This document shows, piece by piece, positions 14,990 to 23,672 of a DNA stretch of 45,535 nucleotides. The DNA is from Desulfobacterales bacterium. GTDB lineage: Bacteria > Desulfobacterota > DSM-4660 > Desulfatiglandales > Desulfatiglandaceae. The notes under the pieces were generated by a model. That model did not search any database. It had not been told where the DNA came from and saw only the letters and a list, made by a program, of their open reading frames with translations. A program made the position numbers and the translations under genes. The stretch is from assembly GCA_027027005.1 (NCBI GenBank), contig JALVMN010000072.1:1-45535 (forward strand). Direction: 5' to 3'. The first letter of the stretch is position 1, and the number at the start of each line of letters is the position of its first letter.

Positions 14990-17681
14990 CCGTATGCCGT
15001 TTTTCAAAGTAGCAACAAATGGTAGAATCGTTGTCTGGGGCCTGGCAGGGGCTCTGATATTGGTCTTGCTTCTCACTCCACTCAGGACTGTTGCCCAAAA
15101 AGGTGAAAACATCGCAGTCCTCCCCTTCAGGGTTCACACCCCCGCCCCGGCAAAGAAACTCCCCTTTGAAGCCCAGGCGATGCTCATGGAACTCCTTTCC
15201 AGGAAAGGGTATCTTCCCGTCCCCATGGAGATCCTGAACAAGCATCCAAAAGCCCTGCTCCCTGCCATTGATTCGAGTGGCATGGTCCGGATAGGCCAGG
15301 ACCTGGGGGCCCGATGGATCGTAAAGGGGAGCCTCACCCAGATCGGGAGGAAGATAAGCCTGGACCTTGTACTGGTGGACAGGGATCAGAAAAGGCCTCC
15401 ATATTTCGTGTACGTAACAGCAGACAGCATGGCTGAACTAGGCCAGGCCATGAAGCGGGTGGCATCCAGCATCCACGCCCATATTGCAGGCCTTATCCAA
15501 GTGGATATGATCAGGGTGGAAGGGAATCAGAGAATCGGAAAAGATGCCATCCTGGCCATGATAGAGACAAAGCCCGGCCAGCCCCTTGATTACGAGCTCC
15601 TGGACAAGGACTTGAGAAGAATCTACAAGATGGGTTATTTCAAGGATGTTCAAATAGAGACGCAAGACGGTCCCAAGGGCAAGGTGGTTGTTTTCAGGGT
15701 AAAGGAAAAGCCCTCCATCGGCAGGATCTCCTTTACAGGCAACGAAGAAGTAAAGGACGACGAACTCAGGAAAGAGGTGGGCATAAAGCTTTACTCTATC
15801 TTGAGCCCTAAAGAGATAAAGGAGAGCGTCAATCGACTCCGGGAATATTACAGGCAAAAGGGATACTATAACGTGGAAATTGATTACAGGCTCGATCCCT
15901 TGCCTCAAAACGAGGTGGGCTTGACATACCTTATTGAGGAGCACGAAAAGGTCCACATTGCCAAGATTGAGTTCCAAGGCAATGAGCACTTTGACGACGA
16001 TGAATTGAAGGACCTGATGGAAACCAGTGAAAGAGGGGTCTTTTCCTGGATCACCGGCTCAGGATACCTGGACAAGAAGAAACTGGAATTTGACATTCAG
16101 AAGATCCAGGCCTTTTATCAAAACCATGGGTTTATCAGGGCCAAGGTTGGTGAGCCGGAGATAACCTACAAAGAGGACGAGGGTCTTCACATACTCATAG
16201 AGATCTCAGAGGGGGAGCGTTTCAGGTTCGGCGAGATAAGGATTTCCGGAGACCTGATAGATGAAGAAGAAAGACTCATTGAGGCCTTGAAGCTCAAGTC
16301 CGGCGATTACTTCAGCCGCGAGGAGGTGAGAAAGGGTATCCTTGCCCTCAGGGACCTTTATGCTGACCAGGGCTTTGCTTATGCAGAGGTAAAGACCCGA
16401 ACACAGGAAGATGAAAAGGAAAGGCGGGTGGACATCACCTTGAATGTGTCGCGGGGCCCCAAGGTGGTATTTGAGAGGATAAATATCACAGGCAATACTG
16501 TAACAAGAGACAAGGTCATACGCAGGGCCCTGAAGGTGGCGGAAGGAGACTACTTCAGTGCAACCAAGTTGAGGAAAAGCACTGCCAATCTGTACAGGCT
16601 CGGGTATTTTGAAGACCTGGAGGTGAATACCAGAAAAGGAAGCCGAGAAGATACCATGGTCTTGGACATAGCCGTGAAAGAGCGCCCCACGGGCTCCTTC
16701 AGCCTGGGGGCCGGATACAGTTCCGTTGACAAGGCCATGGTGATGTTCAGGATATCGCAGAACAACTTCCTGGGTTATGGCCAGAGGCTCAGCGCCTCTG
16801 CCCAGTTGAGTGGAAAGAGCAGCGAGTTTGACATCCGCTTTGTGGAGCCCTGGCTTTTTGACAAACCCTTGTCCCTTTCCCTGGACATATACAAGTGGGA
16901 GAGGGAATACGATGAATACACCAAGGACAGCCTGGGCAGCTCTGTGGGTCTGGGATTCCCCTTGGGGCTGGACGAATATACTCGTGGCTCGGTGAGGTAT
17001 GCCTTTGATAGGGCCCATGTGGACGACATAGCAGATACGGCCTCCTTGATCATAAAGGACATGGCAGGCCGCAATGTGACCAGCAGCATTACCCTTGGCA
17101 TCAGGAGGGACAGCCGGGATAGGCCCTGGAACACCTCTCGAGGTTCTGTCAACTCCCTCTCCTTTGAATATGCAGGAGGATTCCTGGGAGGGGATGTTTA
17201 TTTCAACAAGTACCTGGCAAGGAGCACCTGGTATTTCCCTGTGTGGGGGAAGAATGTGTTCGTGCTTCAGGGCAGATGGGGCTATATTTCACAAAGAAGC
17301 GGGGGAAAGCTCCCAGTCTACCAGAAATTCCGCCTGGGCGGCCTGAACACGGTTAGAGGGTTTGATTATGGGGATATTTCCCCCGTGGATCCTGCCACTG
17401 GCGACAGGATCGGTGGCGAAAAGATGATGGTTTATAATGTTGAATTTAGATTTCCGCTGTTGTATGAGGCAGGCCTGGTGGGCTTGGTGTTCTTTGATGC
17501 AGGAAATGTGTTTGAAAAGGACGAGAGTTACACCTTTAGCGGAATAAAGCGCTCTGTGGGTGTGGGGATAAGGTGGTATTCCCCACTTGGGCCCTTGCGC
17601 CTGGAATACGGCAAGGTGCTCAACCGGCAACCCGGAGAGCCCTCGGGCAACTGGGAGTTCTCCATTGGGGGGCTGTTCTGA
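14979..17681 (+). CDS. bamA: Outer-membrane protein assembly factor BamA with extra N-terminal domain
   Basis: Central subunit of the machine that folds beta-barrel proteins into the outer membrane. The 900-residue protein has a signal peptide (about 1-39, ending ...RTVAQ), an additional soluble domain at about 44-165 beginning NIAVLPFRVH that resembles FlgO/TolB-N-like domains, five POTRA domains at about 172-569, and a C-terminal 16-stranded barrel from about 570. The lid-loop motif VRGF is at about 792-795 and the chain ends in an aromatic residue, as beta-barrel signals require. E. coli BamA has about 810 residues; the excess is the N-terminal domain. Starts at 14979 or 14994 are both possible. 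It overlaps lolD and is followed by ompH. Confidence 0.93.
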   Translation: MLFDRMPFFKVATNGRIVVWGLAGALILVLLLTPLRTVAQKGENIAVLPFRVHTPAPAKKLPFEAQAMLMELLSRKGYLPVPMEILNKHPKALLPAIDSSGMVRIGQDLGARWIVKGSLTQIGRKISLDLVLVDRDQKRPPYFVYVTADSMAELGQAMKRVASSIHAHIAGLIQVDMIRVEGNQRIGKDAILAMIETKPGQPLDYELLDKDLRRIYKMGYFKDVQIETQDGPKGKVVVFRVKEKPSIGRISFTGNEEVKDDELRKEVGIKLYSILSPKEIKESVNRLREYYRQKGYYNVEIDYRLDPLPQNEVGLTYLIEEHEKVHIAKIEFQGNEHFDDDELKDLMETSERGVFSWITGSGYLDKKKLEFDIQKIQAFYQNHGFIRAKVGEPEITYKEDEGLHILIEISEGERFRFGEIRISGDLIDEEERLIEALKLKSGDYFSREEVRKGILALRDLYADQGFAYAEVKTRTQEDEKERRVDITLNVSRGPKVVFERINITGNTVTRDKVIRRALKVAEGDYFSATKLRKSTANLYRLGYFEDLEVNTRKGSREDTMVLDIAVKERPTGSFSLGAGYSSVDKAMVMFRISQNNFLGYGQRLSASAQLSGKSSEFDIRFVEPWLFDKPLSLSLDIYKWEREYDEYTKDSLGSSVGLGFPLGLDEYTRGSVRYAFDRAHVDDIADTASLIIKDMAGRNVTSSITLGIRRDSRDRPWNTSRGSVNSLSFEYAGGFLGGDVYFNKYLARSTWYFPVWGKNVFVLQGRWGYISQRSGGKLPVYQKFRLGGLNTVRGFDYGDISPVDPATGDRIGGEKMMVYNVEFRFPLLYEAGLVGLVFFDAGNVFEKDESYTFSGIKRSVGVGIRWYSPLGPLRLEYGKVLNRQPGEPSGNWEFSIGGLF

Positions 17682-17758
17682 GCCCATGGGACCGGAGTCT
17701 AGTGACCACGGAAATAATTCAGGGTACCATTTTTGCTCAGACAAGGAGGAGATAATAG

Positions 17759-18286
17759 ATGAAGAAACTATTGGTCGTAATCACGGGATTAATGCTTGTG
17801 GGCCTGTTAGCTGCCCCTGCACAGTGCCAGCAGCCGTGTAAGATCGGGATTATTGACATGGAGGCATTTCAGGAGAAGTCGGTGGCCTTTCAAAAGATCA
17901 GGGACAAGCTGAGGGCCAAGTACCAGAGCCTCCAGCAAAAGCTTGACAAAGAAAAGGAAGAGCTTATGCGACTGGAGGAAGAGTTCAGGAAACAGAGCAT
18001 GATGCTGAGCCTTGACGCCAAAGAGACCAAGAAGAAGGAACTGGAAAAGAAAAAGCGTTATTACAAATATTTGTACGAAGAATACAGCCATCAGATGAAA
18101 GATGCTGAACTAGAGGCAAGGCGAACCATAGGCAAAGAGATCGAAAAGATAGTGGAAGAAATAGGCAAGAAACAGGGCTTCACCATCATCCTGGAGAGGA
18201 AGACCATGGGGCTCGTCTATTACAGGGATGAAATAGACATCACAGACCAGGTGGTGAAGGCCTACGACAGGATGAAGAAGAAATAG
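17759..18286 (+). CDS. ompH: Periplasmic chaperone OmpH/Skp family
   Basis: Small periplasmic holdase that keeps unfolded outer-membrane proteins soluble on their way to BamA. The 175-residue protein has a signal peptide (about 1-24, ...LLAAPAQCQ), the conserved KIGIIDMEAFQEKS start of mature OmpH, a long charged coiled-coil (about 45-130; runs of Lys and Glu) forming the tentacle, and a C-terminal strand region QGFTIILERKTMGLVYYRDEIDITDQVV with the usual D-I-T-x-x-V-V ending. AAGGAGGAG precedes the ATG. Its position between bamA and lpxD is the classical Skp location. Confidence 0.92.
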   Translation: MKKLLVVITGLMLVGLLAAPAQCQQPCKIGIIDMEAFQEKSVAFQKIRDKLRAKYQSLQQKLDKEKEELMRLEEEFRKQSMMLSLDAKETKKKELEKKKRYYKYLYEEYSHQMKDAELEARRTIGKEIEKIVEEIGKKQGFTIILERKTMGLVYYRDEIDITDQVVKAYDRMKKK

Positions 18287-18310
18287 GCTCAGCACTCGGG
18301 AGGATTTGAA

Positions 18311-19339
18311 TTGGAGATAACCCTAGGGGAACTGGCAGGGCTTGTGGGTGGTCAGGTGCATGGTGATCCAAGGGTCAAGGTCCATGGAGTCAGCTCTCTC
18401 GAAGATGCTAAACCGGGACAGCTCTCCTTTTTCTTGGATCCACGCTACAAGTCAGCAGTTTCGACCACAAAGGCCTCCGCCCTTCTCACCCAAACCAAGA
18501 TTCCAGAGTTTAGAGCCCCCCAGATCGTGGTTGAAGATGCCAGGGCGGCTTACTTACAAATCGTAAGACTATTCCAGCCTCCCATGGAACATTCCCCAGG
18601 GGTGAGCCCCATGGCATCTGTTCACAAGGATGCGGCCCTTGGGGAAGATGTCTCCATTTTCCCTTTCGTGTATGTTGGAAAAGGGGCCAGGATCGGTCGC
18701 AGGTGCACCCTGTTTCCAGGGGTCTATGTGGGAGAGGAGACCGAAATCGGAGAGGATTGTATCCTGTATCCAAATGTGACGGTGCTTGCCCGATGCAGGA
18801 TCGGCAACAGGGTAATCATTCATGCAGGCACTGTGATTGGAGCCGATGGATTCGGCTACTTGAAAGACGGTTCTAAGGCTTTGAAAATCCCCCAGATTGG
18901 GACGGTCAGGATAGATGACGATGTGGAGGTGGGTGCAAACTGTTGCATAGACAGGGCAGCGCTTGGCACAACCTGGATAAAAGAAGGGGTCAAGGTAGAT
19001 AACCTGGTCCAAATCGCCCATAATGTAGTCATTGGAGAGCACAGTTTGGTGGTGGCACAAGTGGGGATTTCAGGTAGCGTAAAGATTGGAAAAGAGGTGG
19101 TCCTTGCAGGACAGGTAGGGATAGCTGACCACTTGACAGTGGGTGATGGGGCCATGTTGGGCCCTCAGGCAGGTATTGCGCAGTCAGTGGGTCCGGGTGA
19201 GATGGTCTCAGGCACTCCTGCCATGCCCCACAGGCTGTGGCTTAAGTCCTCAAGGCTGTTGCAGCGGCTGCCTGATTGGAACAAAAAGCTTCGAGAGCTT
19301 GAGAAGCGGCTTCAAAAAATTGAAGAAAAACTTGAATGA
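18311..19339 (+). CDS. lpxD: UDP-3-O-acylglucosamine N-acyltransferase LpxD
   Basis: Third step of lipid A synthesis: adds the N-linked 3-hydroxyacyl chain from acyl-ACP in the cytoplasm. The 342-residue protein has an N-terminal uridine-binding domain (about 1-95, with LSSLEDAKPGQLSFF-type sequence and SALLTQ), a left-handed beta-helix of hexapeptide repeats (about 100-305; V-G-x-G-A-x-I-G and similar) and a C-terminal helical tail (RLPDWNKKLRELEKRLQKIEEKLE). The catalytic His is expected in the HNVVIGEHS stretch (about 236-244). Start TTG with GGGAGGA seven bases upstream. Length matches the family. Confidence 0.95.
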   Translation: MEITLGELAGLVGGQVHGDPRVKVHGVSSLEDAKPGQLSFFLDPRYKSAVSTTKASALLTQTKIPEFRAPQIVVEDARAAYLQIVRLFQPPMEHSPGVSPMASVHKDAALGEDVSIFPFVYVGKGARIGRRCTLFPGVYVGEETEIGEDCILYPNVTVLARCRIGNRVIIHAGTVIGADGFGYLKDGSKALKIPQIGTVRIDDDVEVGANCCIDRAALGTTWIKEGVKVDNLVQIAHNVVIGEHSLVVAQVGISGSVKIGKEVVLAGQVGIADHLTVGDGAMLGPQAGIAQSVGPGEMVSGTPAMPHRLWLKSSRLLQRLPDWNKKLRELEKRLQKIEEKLE

Positions 19340-19352
19340 AGGTAAATAACCC

Positions 19353-19805
19353 ATGAAAATGCCAATTGAATATTCTGAAATCAAGAAGATTTTGCCCCAC
19401 AGGTATCCCTTTCTCTTCGTTGACCGGGTGGTGGAGCTTGAAATGGGGAAAAGGGTTGTGGGCATAAAGAATGTCACGATAGACGAGCCTTTCTTCCAAG
19501 GGCACTTTCCAGGAAATCCTGTAATGCCAGGGGTCTTGATCGTAGAGGCCATGGCCCAGGTGGGCGGGGTGTTGGCAAGGCTTTCTGTGGCAGGAGATCT
19601 GGATAAAGTTGGAGAATGGCAGGGAACCATATATTTCATGGCCATAGACAAGGTCAAGTTCAGGCGTCCCGTGGTCCCTGGTGATCAGCTCCGTTTCGAG
19701 GTGGAGACCTTAAGGAGTGGATCCAGGGTCTGGAAGATGGCAGGAAAGGCATTTGTGGAGGGGGCCCTGGTGGCAGAGGCCGAATTTACCGCCACCATTG
19801 GGTAG
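19353..19805 (+). CDS. fabZ: 3-hydroxyacyl-ACP dehydratase FabZ
   Basis: Dehydrates 3-hydroxyacyl-ACP in fatty-acid elongation and so competes with LpxA and LpxD for the same acyl-ACP. The 150-residue hot-dog protein contains [14 protein letters not shown] near the N-terminus and the signature [20 protein letters not shown] (about 49-68), which carries the catalytic His and Glu. Length and motif are standard. Its place between lpxD and lpxA is conserved widely and is thought to balance phospholipid and lipid A synthesis. Confidence 0.96.
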   Translation: MKMPIEYSEIKKILPHRYPFLFVDRVVELEMGKRVVGIKNVTIDEPFFQGHFPGNPVMPGVLIVEAMAQVGGVLARLSVAGDLDKVGEWQGTIYFMAIDKVKFRRPVVPGDQLRFEVETLRSGSRVWKMAGKAFVEGALVAEAEFTATIG

Positions 19806-19882
19806 TAACCTCTTGCTTGCAATACGCCATAGCTTGGCAACACAGAAAAAGACCTGAACATGCTCTGAGAGGTAAATATCAG

Positions 19883-20656
19883 ATGGAGATACATCCCACA
19901 GCTGTTGTTAGTCCCAAGGCCGAATTGGCTGTAGGAGTTCGAGTGGGCCCTTACAGCATCATAGGGGAAAAGGTGCAGATCGGGGAGATGACCGAGATCG
20001 GCGCCCATGTGGTAATAGAAGGTCCTACAGTGATAGGTGCCAGAAACAAGATCTACCACTTCTCATCCATCGGCACGGCGCCGCAAGACATTGGATACAA
20101 GGGAGAGGACACCCGGCTCATAATAGGTGACGACAACATAATCAGGGAGTATGTCACCATAAACAGGGCCTCCACAAAAGAGGAATGGAAGACGGTCATA
20201 GGGAATCAGAATTACATAATGGCCTATGCGCACATCGCCCATGACTGTGTCCTGGGCGACCAGGTGATCATGGCCAATGTGGCCACCCTGGGAGGCCACA
20301 TCACCATAGGTGACGGGGCGGTTGTGGGGGGGTTGGTGGCAGTGCACCAGTTTGTAAGGATTGGTGCCTACGCCTTTGTGGGCGGTAAGACCGCGTTGGA
20401 CCGCGATGTCCCTCCTTTTATGATCACTGCCGGCCACAGGGCAAAGCTCTATGGAATAAACAGAAAGGGCCTCGTTAGGAGGGGTTTTCCCAAGGAAAAG
20501 ATAGACGGCCTCAAGAAGGCCTATAGAATAATATGGAGGGAGAACCGGCGACTGGAGGAAGGGATAGAGCAGGTGAGGAGAGAAATCGAACCCTTTCCTG
20601 AGCTGGAAATACTCCTTGGGTTTCTTAACGGGACCAAGCGGGGGATATTGAGATGA
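19883..20656 (+). CDS. lpxA: UDP-N-acetylglucosamine acyltransferase LpxA
   Basis: First step of lipid A synthesis: 3-O-acylation of the UDP-sugar by 3-hydroxyacyl-ACP. The 257-residue protein begins MEIHPTAVVSPKAELAVGV, is mostly hexapeptide-repeat beta-helix, contains AYAHIAHDCVLGDQVIMAN with the catalytic His of the HIAHD motif, and ends with the helical LVRRGFPKEKI...KRGILR tail. The FVGG pair aligns with the E. coli site where Gly173 acts as acyl-chain ruler, which suggests a long (about C14 or more) chain. ATG at 19883 is chosen over the in-frame TTG at 19817 because GAGAGG lies ten bases upstream and homology starts there. Whether the sugar is GlcNAc or its 3-amino analogue is open. 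Confidence 0.95.
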   Translation: MEIHPTAVVSPKAELAVGVRVGPYSIIGEKVQIGEMTEIGAHVVIEGPTVIGARNKIYHFSSIGTAPQDIGYKGEDTRLIIGDDNIIREYVTINRASTKEEWKTVIGNQNYIMAYAHIAHDCVLGDQVIMANVATLGGHITIGDGAVVGGLVAVHQFVRIGAYAFVGGKTALDRDVPPFMITAGHRAKLYGINRKGLVRRGFPKEKIDGLKKAYRIIWRENRRLEEGIEQVRREIEPFPELEILLGFLNGTKRGILR

Positions 20657-20684
20657 TAGAACCTCTGGGGGCCGGGGCTCAACA

Positions 20685-21545
20685 ATGAAAGAAGCTGCTG
20701 GGTCAGGAAAAAGAGGTGAGGTGCCCGACTCCTTTGCACAAGGTGAGATGTTGGGGCTTGTTGCAGGTGGAGGGCAGTTCCCCTTACTGGTTGCCCAGGC
20801 CGCAAGGGCAAGGGGACTCAAGGTGGTCGCTGTTGCCCACGAGGGGGAAACCGATCCGACGCTTGCGGCCTCAGTGGATAGCATTTCCTGGATAAAGCTC
20901 GGCAAGTTGGGGAGGCTCATAAAGGTCCTCAAACAGAATGAGGTGAGACATGTTATATTTGCCGGGTCCATCACAAAAAGGAGGATGTTTGACGGTGTCC
21001 GCCCTGATCTGAGGGCCCTTTCTGTGATGACAAAACTGGCCATATTTCACGATGATGACATCTTGAGGGCTGTTGCCGATGAGCTTGAAAAGGAGGGAAT
21101 CAGCGTAATTAGTTCTACCCGTTACCTCCCGGAGATAATGGCACCTAAAGGTTGTCTTACCAAGCGCAGACCCACCAAATCAGAGAAGGAGGACATTGAA
21201 TTCGGCTGGAAGATCGCAAAGGAGCTGGGTCGCCTGGACATTGGGCAATGTGTGGTGGTGAGGAGAAAAACCGTTCTGGCCCTTGAGGCCATAGAAGGCA
21301 CTGACGAGACCATCCTGAGGGGGGGGCGCCTTGCCAGGGAGAAGGCGGTGGTGGTCAAGGTGAGCAAGCCGAATCAGGACCTTAGATTTGATCTTCCCAC
21401 AGTAGGGCTCAACACGGTGAAGACAATGGCAAGGGTGAAGGCCACTGTGCTGGCCGTTGAGGCAGGCAAGACCCTGATGCTGGACAGGGACAAAATGGTT
21501 GAATTCGCCCAGGACAACAACATCACCATTTATTGTAGGGCTTGA
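20685..21545 (+). CDS. lpxI: UDP-2,3-diacylglucosamine hydrolase LpxI
   Basis: Hydrolyses UDP-2,3-diacylglucosamine to lipid X and UMP; LpxI replaces the unrelated LpxH in many alpha- and deltaproteobacteria. The 286-residue protein has the N-terminal LGLVAGGGQFPLLVAQAARARG, the FAGSITKRRMFDGVRPD block, the HDDDILRAVADELEKEGI motif, and the C-terminal catalytic domain with AIEGTDETILRGG and VGLNTV. All are hallmarks of the former DUF1009 family. Met22 (20748) is an alternative start, since family members usually begin there. It follows lpxA by 28 bases and overlaps or abuts the oxidoreductase gene. Confidence 0.93.
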   Translation: MKEAAGSGKRGEVPDSFAQGEMLGLVAGGGQFPLLVAQAARARGLKVVAVAHEGETDPTLAASVDSISWIKLGKLGRLIKVLKQNEVRHVIFAGSITKRRMFDGVRPDLRALSVMTKLAIFHDDDILRAVADELEKEGISVISSTRYLPEIMAPKGCLTKRRPTKSEKEDIEFGWKIAKELGRLDIGQCVVVRRKTVLALEAIEGTDETILRGGRLAREKAVVVKVSKPNQDLRFDLPTVGLNTVKTMARVKATVLAVEAGKTLMLDRDKMVEFAQDNNITIYCRA

Positions 21546-21547
21546 GG

Positions 21548-22513
21548 ATGAAACCTTTGAGAGTGGCGGTAATTGGTGTGGGTCGCCTGGGTAGCTTTCA
21601 CGCCCAGAAGTACTCTGCCCTGCCGGATGTGGAACTGGTGGGAGCGGTGGACATCAAGGAGGACCGGGCCCAAAAGGTGGCAAGGCAGTGCAACACAAGG
21701 GCGTTTACCGACTTTCGGGATGTCTTGGACATGGCCGATGCCGTGAGCGTGGCCGTGCCCACTGAGATTCATTACGAGGTGGGCAAAGAGGCGCTTTCGG
21801 CCGGTTGCCACTTGCTCATGGAAAAGCCCATTACCTATGACATAGCCCATGCTGACGAATTGATCCACATGGCATACCAGAAGGGGTTGGTCCTCCAGGT
21901 GGGGCACGTGGAGAGATTCAATCCTGCAGTCAAAAAGATGAAAACCCTTCTCAATGGACCCATCTTTGTGGAATCGCACCGCTTGAATCTCTTTACCACA
22001 AGGGGCACTGATGTTGATGTGGTCCTGGACCTCATGATCCACGACCTGGACATAATCAATCACATAGTCCCTTACCGAGTGAAAGAGCTCCATGCAGTGG
22101 GCATGACCGTAATAACCGGGAAGATAGATATCGCCAATGTTAGGATCATCTTCGAAAACGGCACTGTGGCAAATCTCACCGCAAGCAGGGTTTCCAACAA
22201 GAACCTTAGAAAGATCAGGATATTTCAACCTGACGCCTATATCTCAGTGGACTGTATGAACAGAAAGATCGGAGTGACCCGCCTGGAGGGGCCTCCAAGG
22301 GGTGAGGAAGAGATGCCCCAGATCAGCACCAGCAAGCTTGAATACCCGGGTAGTGATCCCCTGGCAGACCAGATCCGCTCTTTTGTAAGAACAGTAAAAA
22401 ATGGTGGTCGACCTGAGGTAAGTGGTGAAGATGCCAGGGAGGCCCTACGGCTGGCTCAAAACATAACTGCCCAGATCGAGAGGGGGTGCAAGGATTTCCA
22501 AGCCATCTGTTGA
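21548..22513 (+). CDS. Gfo/Idh/MocA-family oxidoreductase in the lipid A operon (GnnA-like candidate)
   Basis: NAD(P)-dependent sugar oxidoreductase of about 321 residues. The N-terminal Rossmann fold starts VAVIGVGRLGSFHAQKY, the family motif E-K-P is in HLLMEKPITYD (about 97-107), and LDLMIHDLDIINHIV carries the H-D pair expected at the active site. It lies between lpxI and lpxB. In Acidithiobacillus ferrooxidans a related enzyme, GnnA, oxidises UDP-GlcNAc at C3 before transamination by GnnB to give 3-amino lipid A, and lies in the lpx cluster. By position and family this gene may do the same, but no GnnB-type aminotransferase (DegT family) is in the window, so the call is tentative. TTG at 21542 is an alternative start. 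Confidence 0.8.
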   Translation: MKPLRVAVIGVGRLGSFHAQKYSALPDVELVGAVDIKEDRAQKVARQCNTRAFTDFRDVLDMADAVSVAVPTEIHYEVGKEALSAGCHLLMEKPITYDIAHADELIHMAYQKGLVLQVGHVERFNPAVKKMKTLLNGPIFVESHRLNLFTTRGTDVDVVLDLMIHDLDIINHIVPYRVKELHAVGMTVITGKIDIANVRIIFENGTVANLTASRVSNKNLRKIRIFQPDAYISVDCMNRKIGVTRLEGPPRGEEEMPQISTSKLEYPGSDPLADQIRSFVRTVKNGGRPEVSGEDAREALRLAQNITAQIERGCKDFQAIC

Positions 22514-22532
22514 TCCGCCGCAAGGACCTCTG

Positions 22533-23666
22533 GTGGTCGTGGTGGCAGGAGAAGCCTCCGCTGACCTTCACGGCTCAAGATTAGTGAGGGCCATGAAAGG
22601 GCTTAAGGGTCATCTCAGGTTTGCCGGAATCGGGGGTCCCCTCATGGCAAGGGAAGGGGCGAGGTTGGTGGCGGATTGCAGGGATCTGGCAGTGGTGGGG
22701 CTCACCGAGGTGGCAGCCCGTCTTCCCCACATTTCCTTGGCCTATTTGAGGGTGAAGCGTCTGCTGAGGGAGCGCAAGCCGGCCCTATTTATTCCCATCG
22801 ACTATCCAGGATTTAACATTCGTCTGTCAAAGGTGGCAAAGGATGCCGAGATCCCTGTGCTATACTATATCGCCCCCCAAGTTTGGGCCTGGCGACAGGG
22901 CAGGGCAAAGAAGATCAAAAAAAGGGTGGACCGTATGGCCGTGATACTGCCCTTTGAGGAGGCCTTTTACAGAAGACATGGGGTGAGGGCAGAATATGTG
23001 GGCCATCCCCTGTTGGACATGGCTAGGGACGAGGTTTACCCCGATAAAATAAGGGGAGAGGCAGGGCTTGATGAGGCCTCGCCCATCCTGGCCCTTATCC
23101 CGGGGAGCAGGGCCCAAGAGGTGGAAGCCATGTTGCCATCTATGCTGGAAACAGTAGAGGCCCTCCAAGAAAAATATCCCACTCTGGGATGCATCTTGCC
23201 CTTGGCCCCCAGCGTGGAGGAAAATAGAATCAAGAAATTTTTAGACCGTGCCATCGCCCCCCGTGTGGCCCTGTGGCGGGGGGGGATCCAGGGGGCCCTG
23301 GCCGTCTCTGATGCAGCCCTTGTAACCTCTGGCACAGCCACCCTGGAAACTGCCATCATGGGGGTGCCCATGGTGGTGCTCTACAAGGTCTCACCGCTTA
23401 CCTTCTGGATGGGAAAGAAACTGGTGAGAGTAAGACACATTAGCCTTGTGAATCTGGTGGCAGGAAAAGGGATTGTGCCTGAGCTTATTCAAGAGGAAGT
23501 GAACCGGCAGAGGATCCTCGAAGAACTGCTGCCCCTGTTGGAGCCTGGACCCAGACGAGATGAGATGATCTCATCACTTGGCCTGATCAAGGAGAAGATG
23601 GGTGGAGCAGGGGCGTCCATGAGGGTGGCCAGAATGGCCGTTGAGATGTTGAATAGGGAGGTTTGA
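22533..23666 (+). CDS. lpxB: Lipid-A-disaccharide synthase LpxB
   Basis: Glycosyltransferase (GT19) that joins lipid X with UDP-2,3-diacylglucosamine to form the beta-1,6 disaccharide at the inner membrane. The 377-residue protein starts VAGEASADLHGSRLV (the acceptor-side loop with A-G-E-x-S-x-D), has FIPIDYPGFNIRLSK, YYIAPQVWAWRQGRAKKIKK and the second-domain pattern LIPGSRAQEVEAMLPSML, followed by SGTATLETAIMGVPMVVLYK. All are standard LpxB blocks. The GTG start leaves an N-terminus a few residues shorter than E. coli, and no better start is visible upstream. It is the last lipid A gene of the operon. Confidence 0.94.
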   Translation: MVVVAGEASADLHGSRLVRAMKGLKGHLRFAGIGGPLMAREGARLVADCRDLAVVGLTEVAARLPHISLAYLRVKRLLRERKPALFIPIDYPGFNIRLSKVAKDAEIPVLYYIAPQVWAWRQGRAKKIKKRVDRMAVILPFEEAFYRRHGVRAEYVGHPLLDMARDEVYPDKIRGEAGLDEASPILALIPGSRAQEVEAMLPSMLETVEALQEKYPTLGCILPLAPSVEENRIKKFLDRAIAPRVALWRGGIQGALAVSDAALVTSGTATLETAIMGVPMVVLYKVSPLTFWMGKKLVRVRHISLVNLVAGKGIVPELIQEEVNRQRILEELLPLLEPGPRRDEMISSLGLIKEKMGGAGASMRVARMAVEMLNREV

Positions 23667-23672
23667 GGAACC

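Noticed and set aside
20063-21043. Minus-strand 326-codon frame opposite lpxA and lpxI
   Set aside because: Both plus-strand genes are motif-supported; the antisense product is low-complexity Pro/Ser/Leu sequence.
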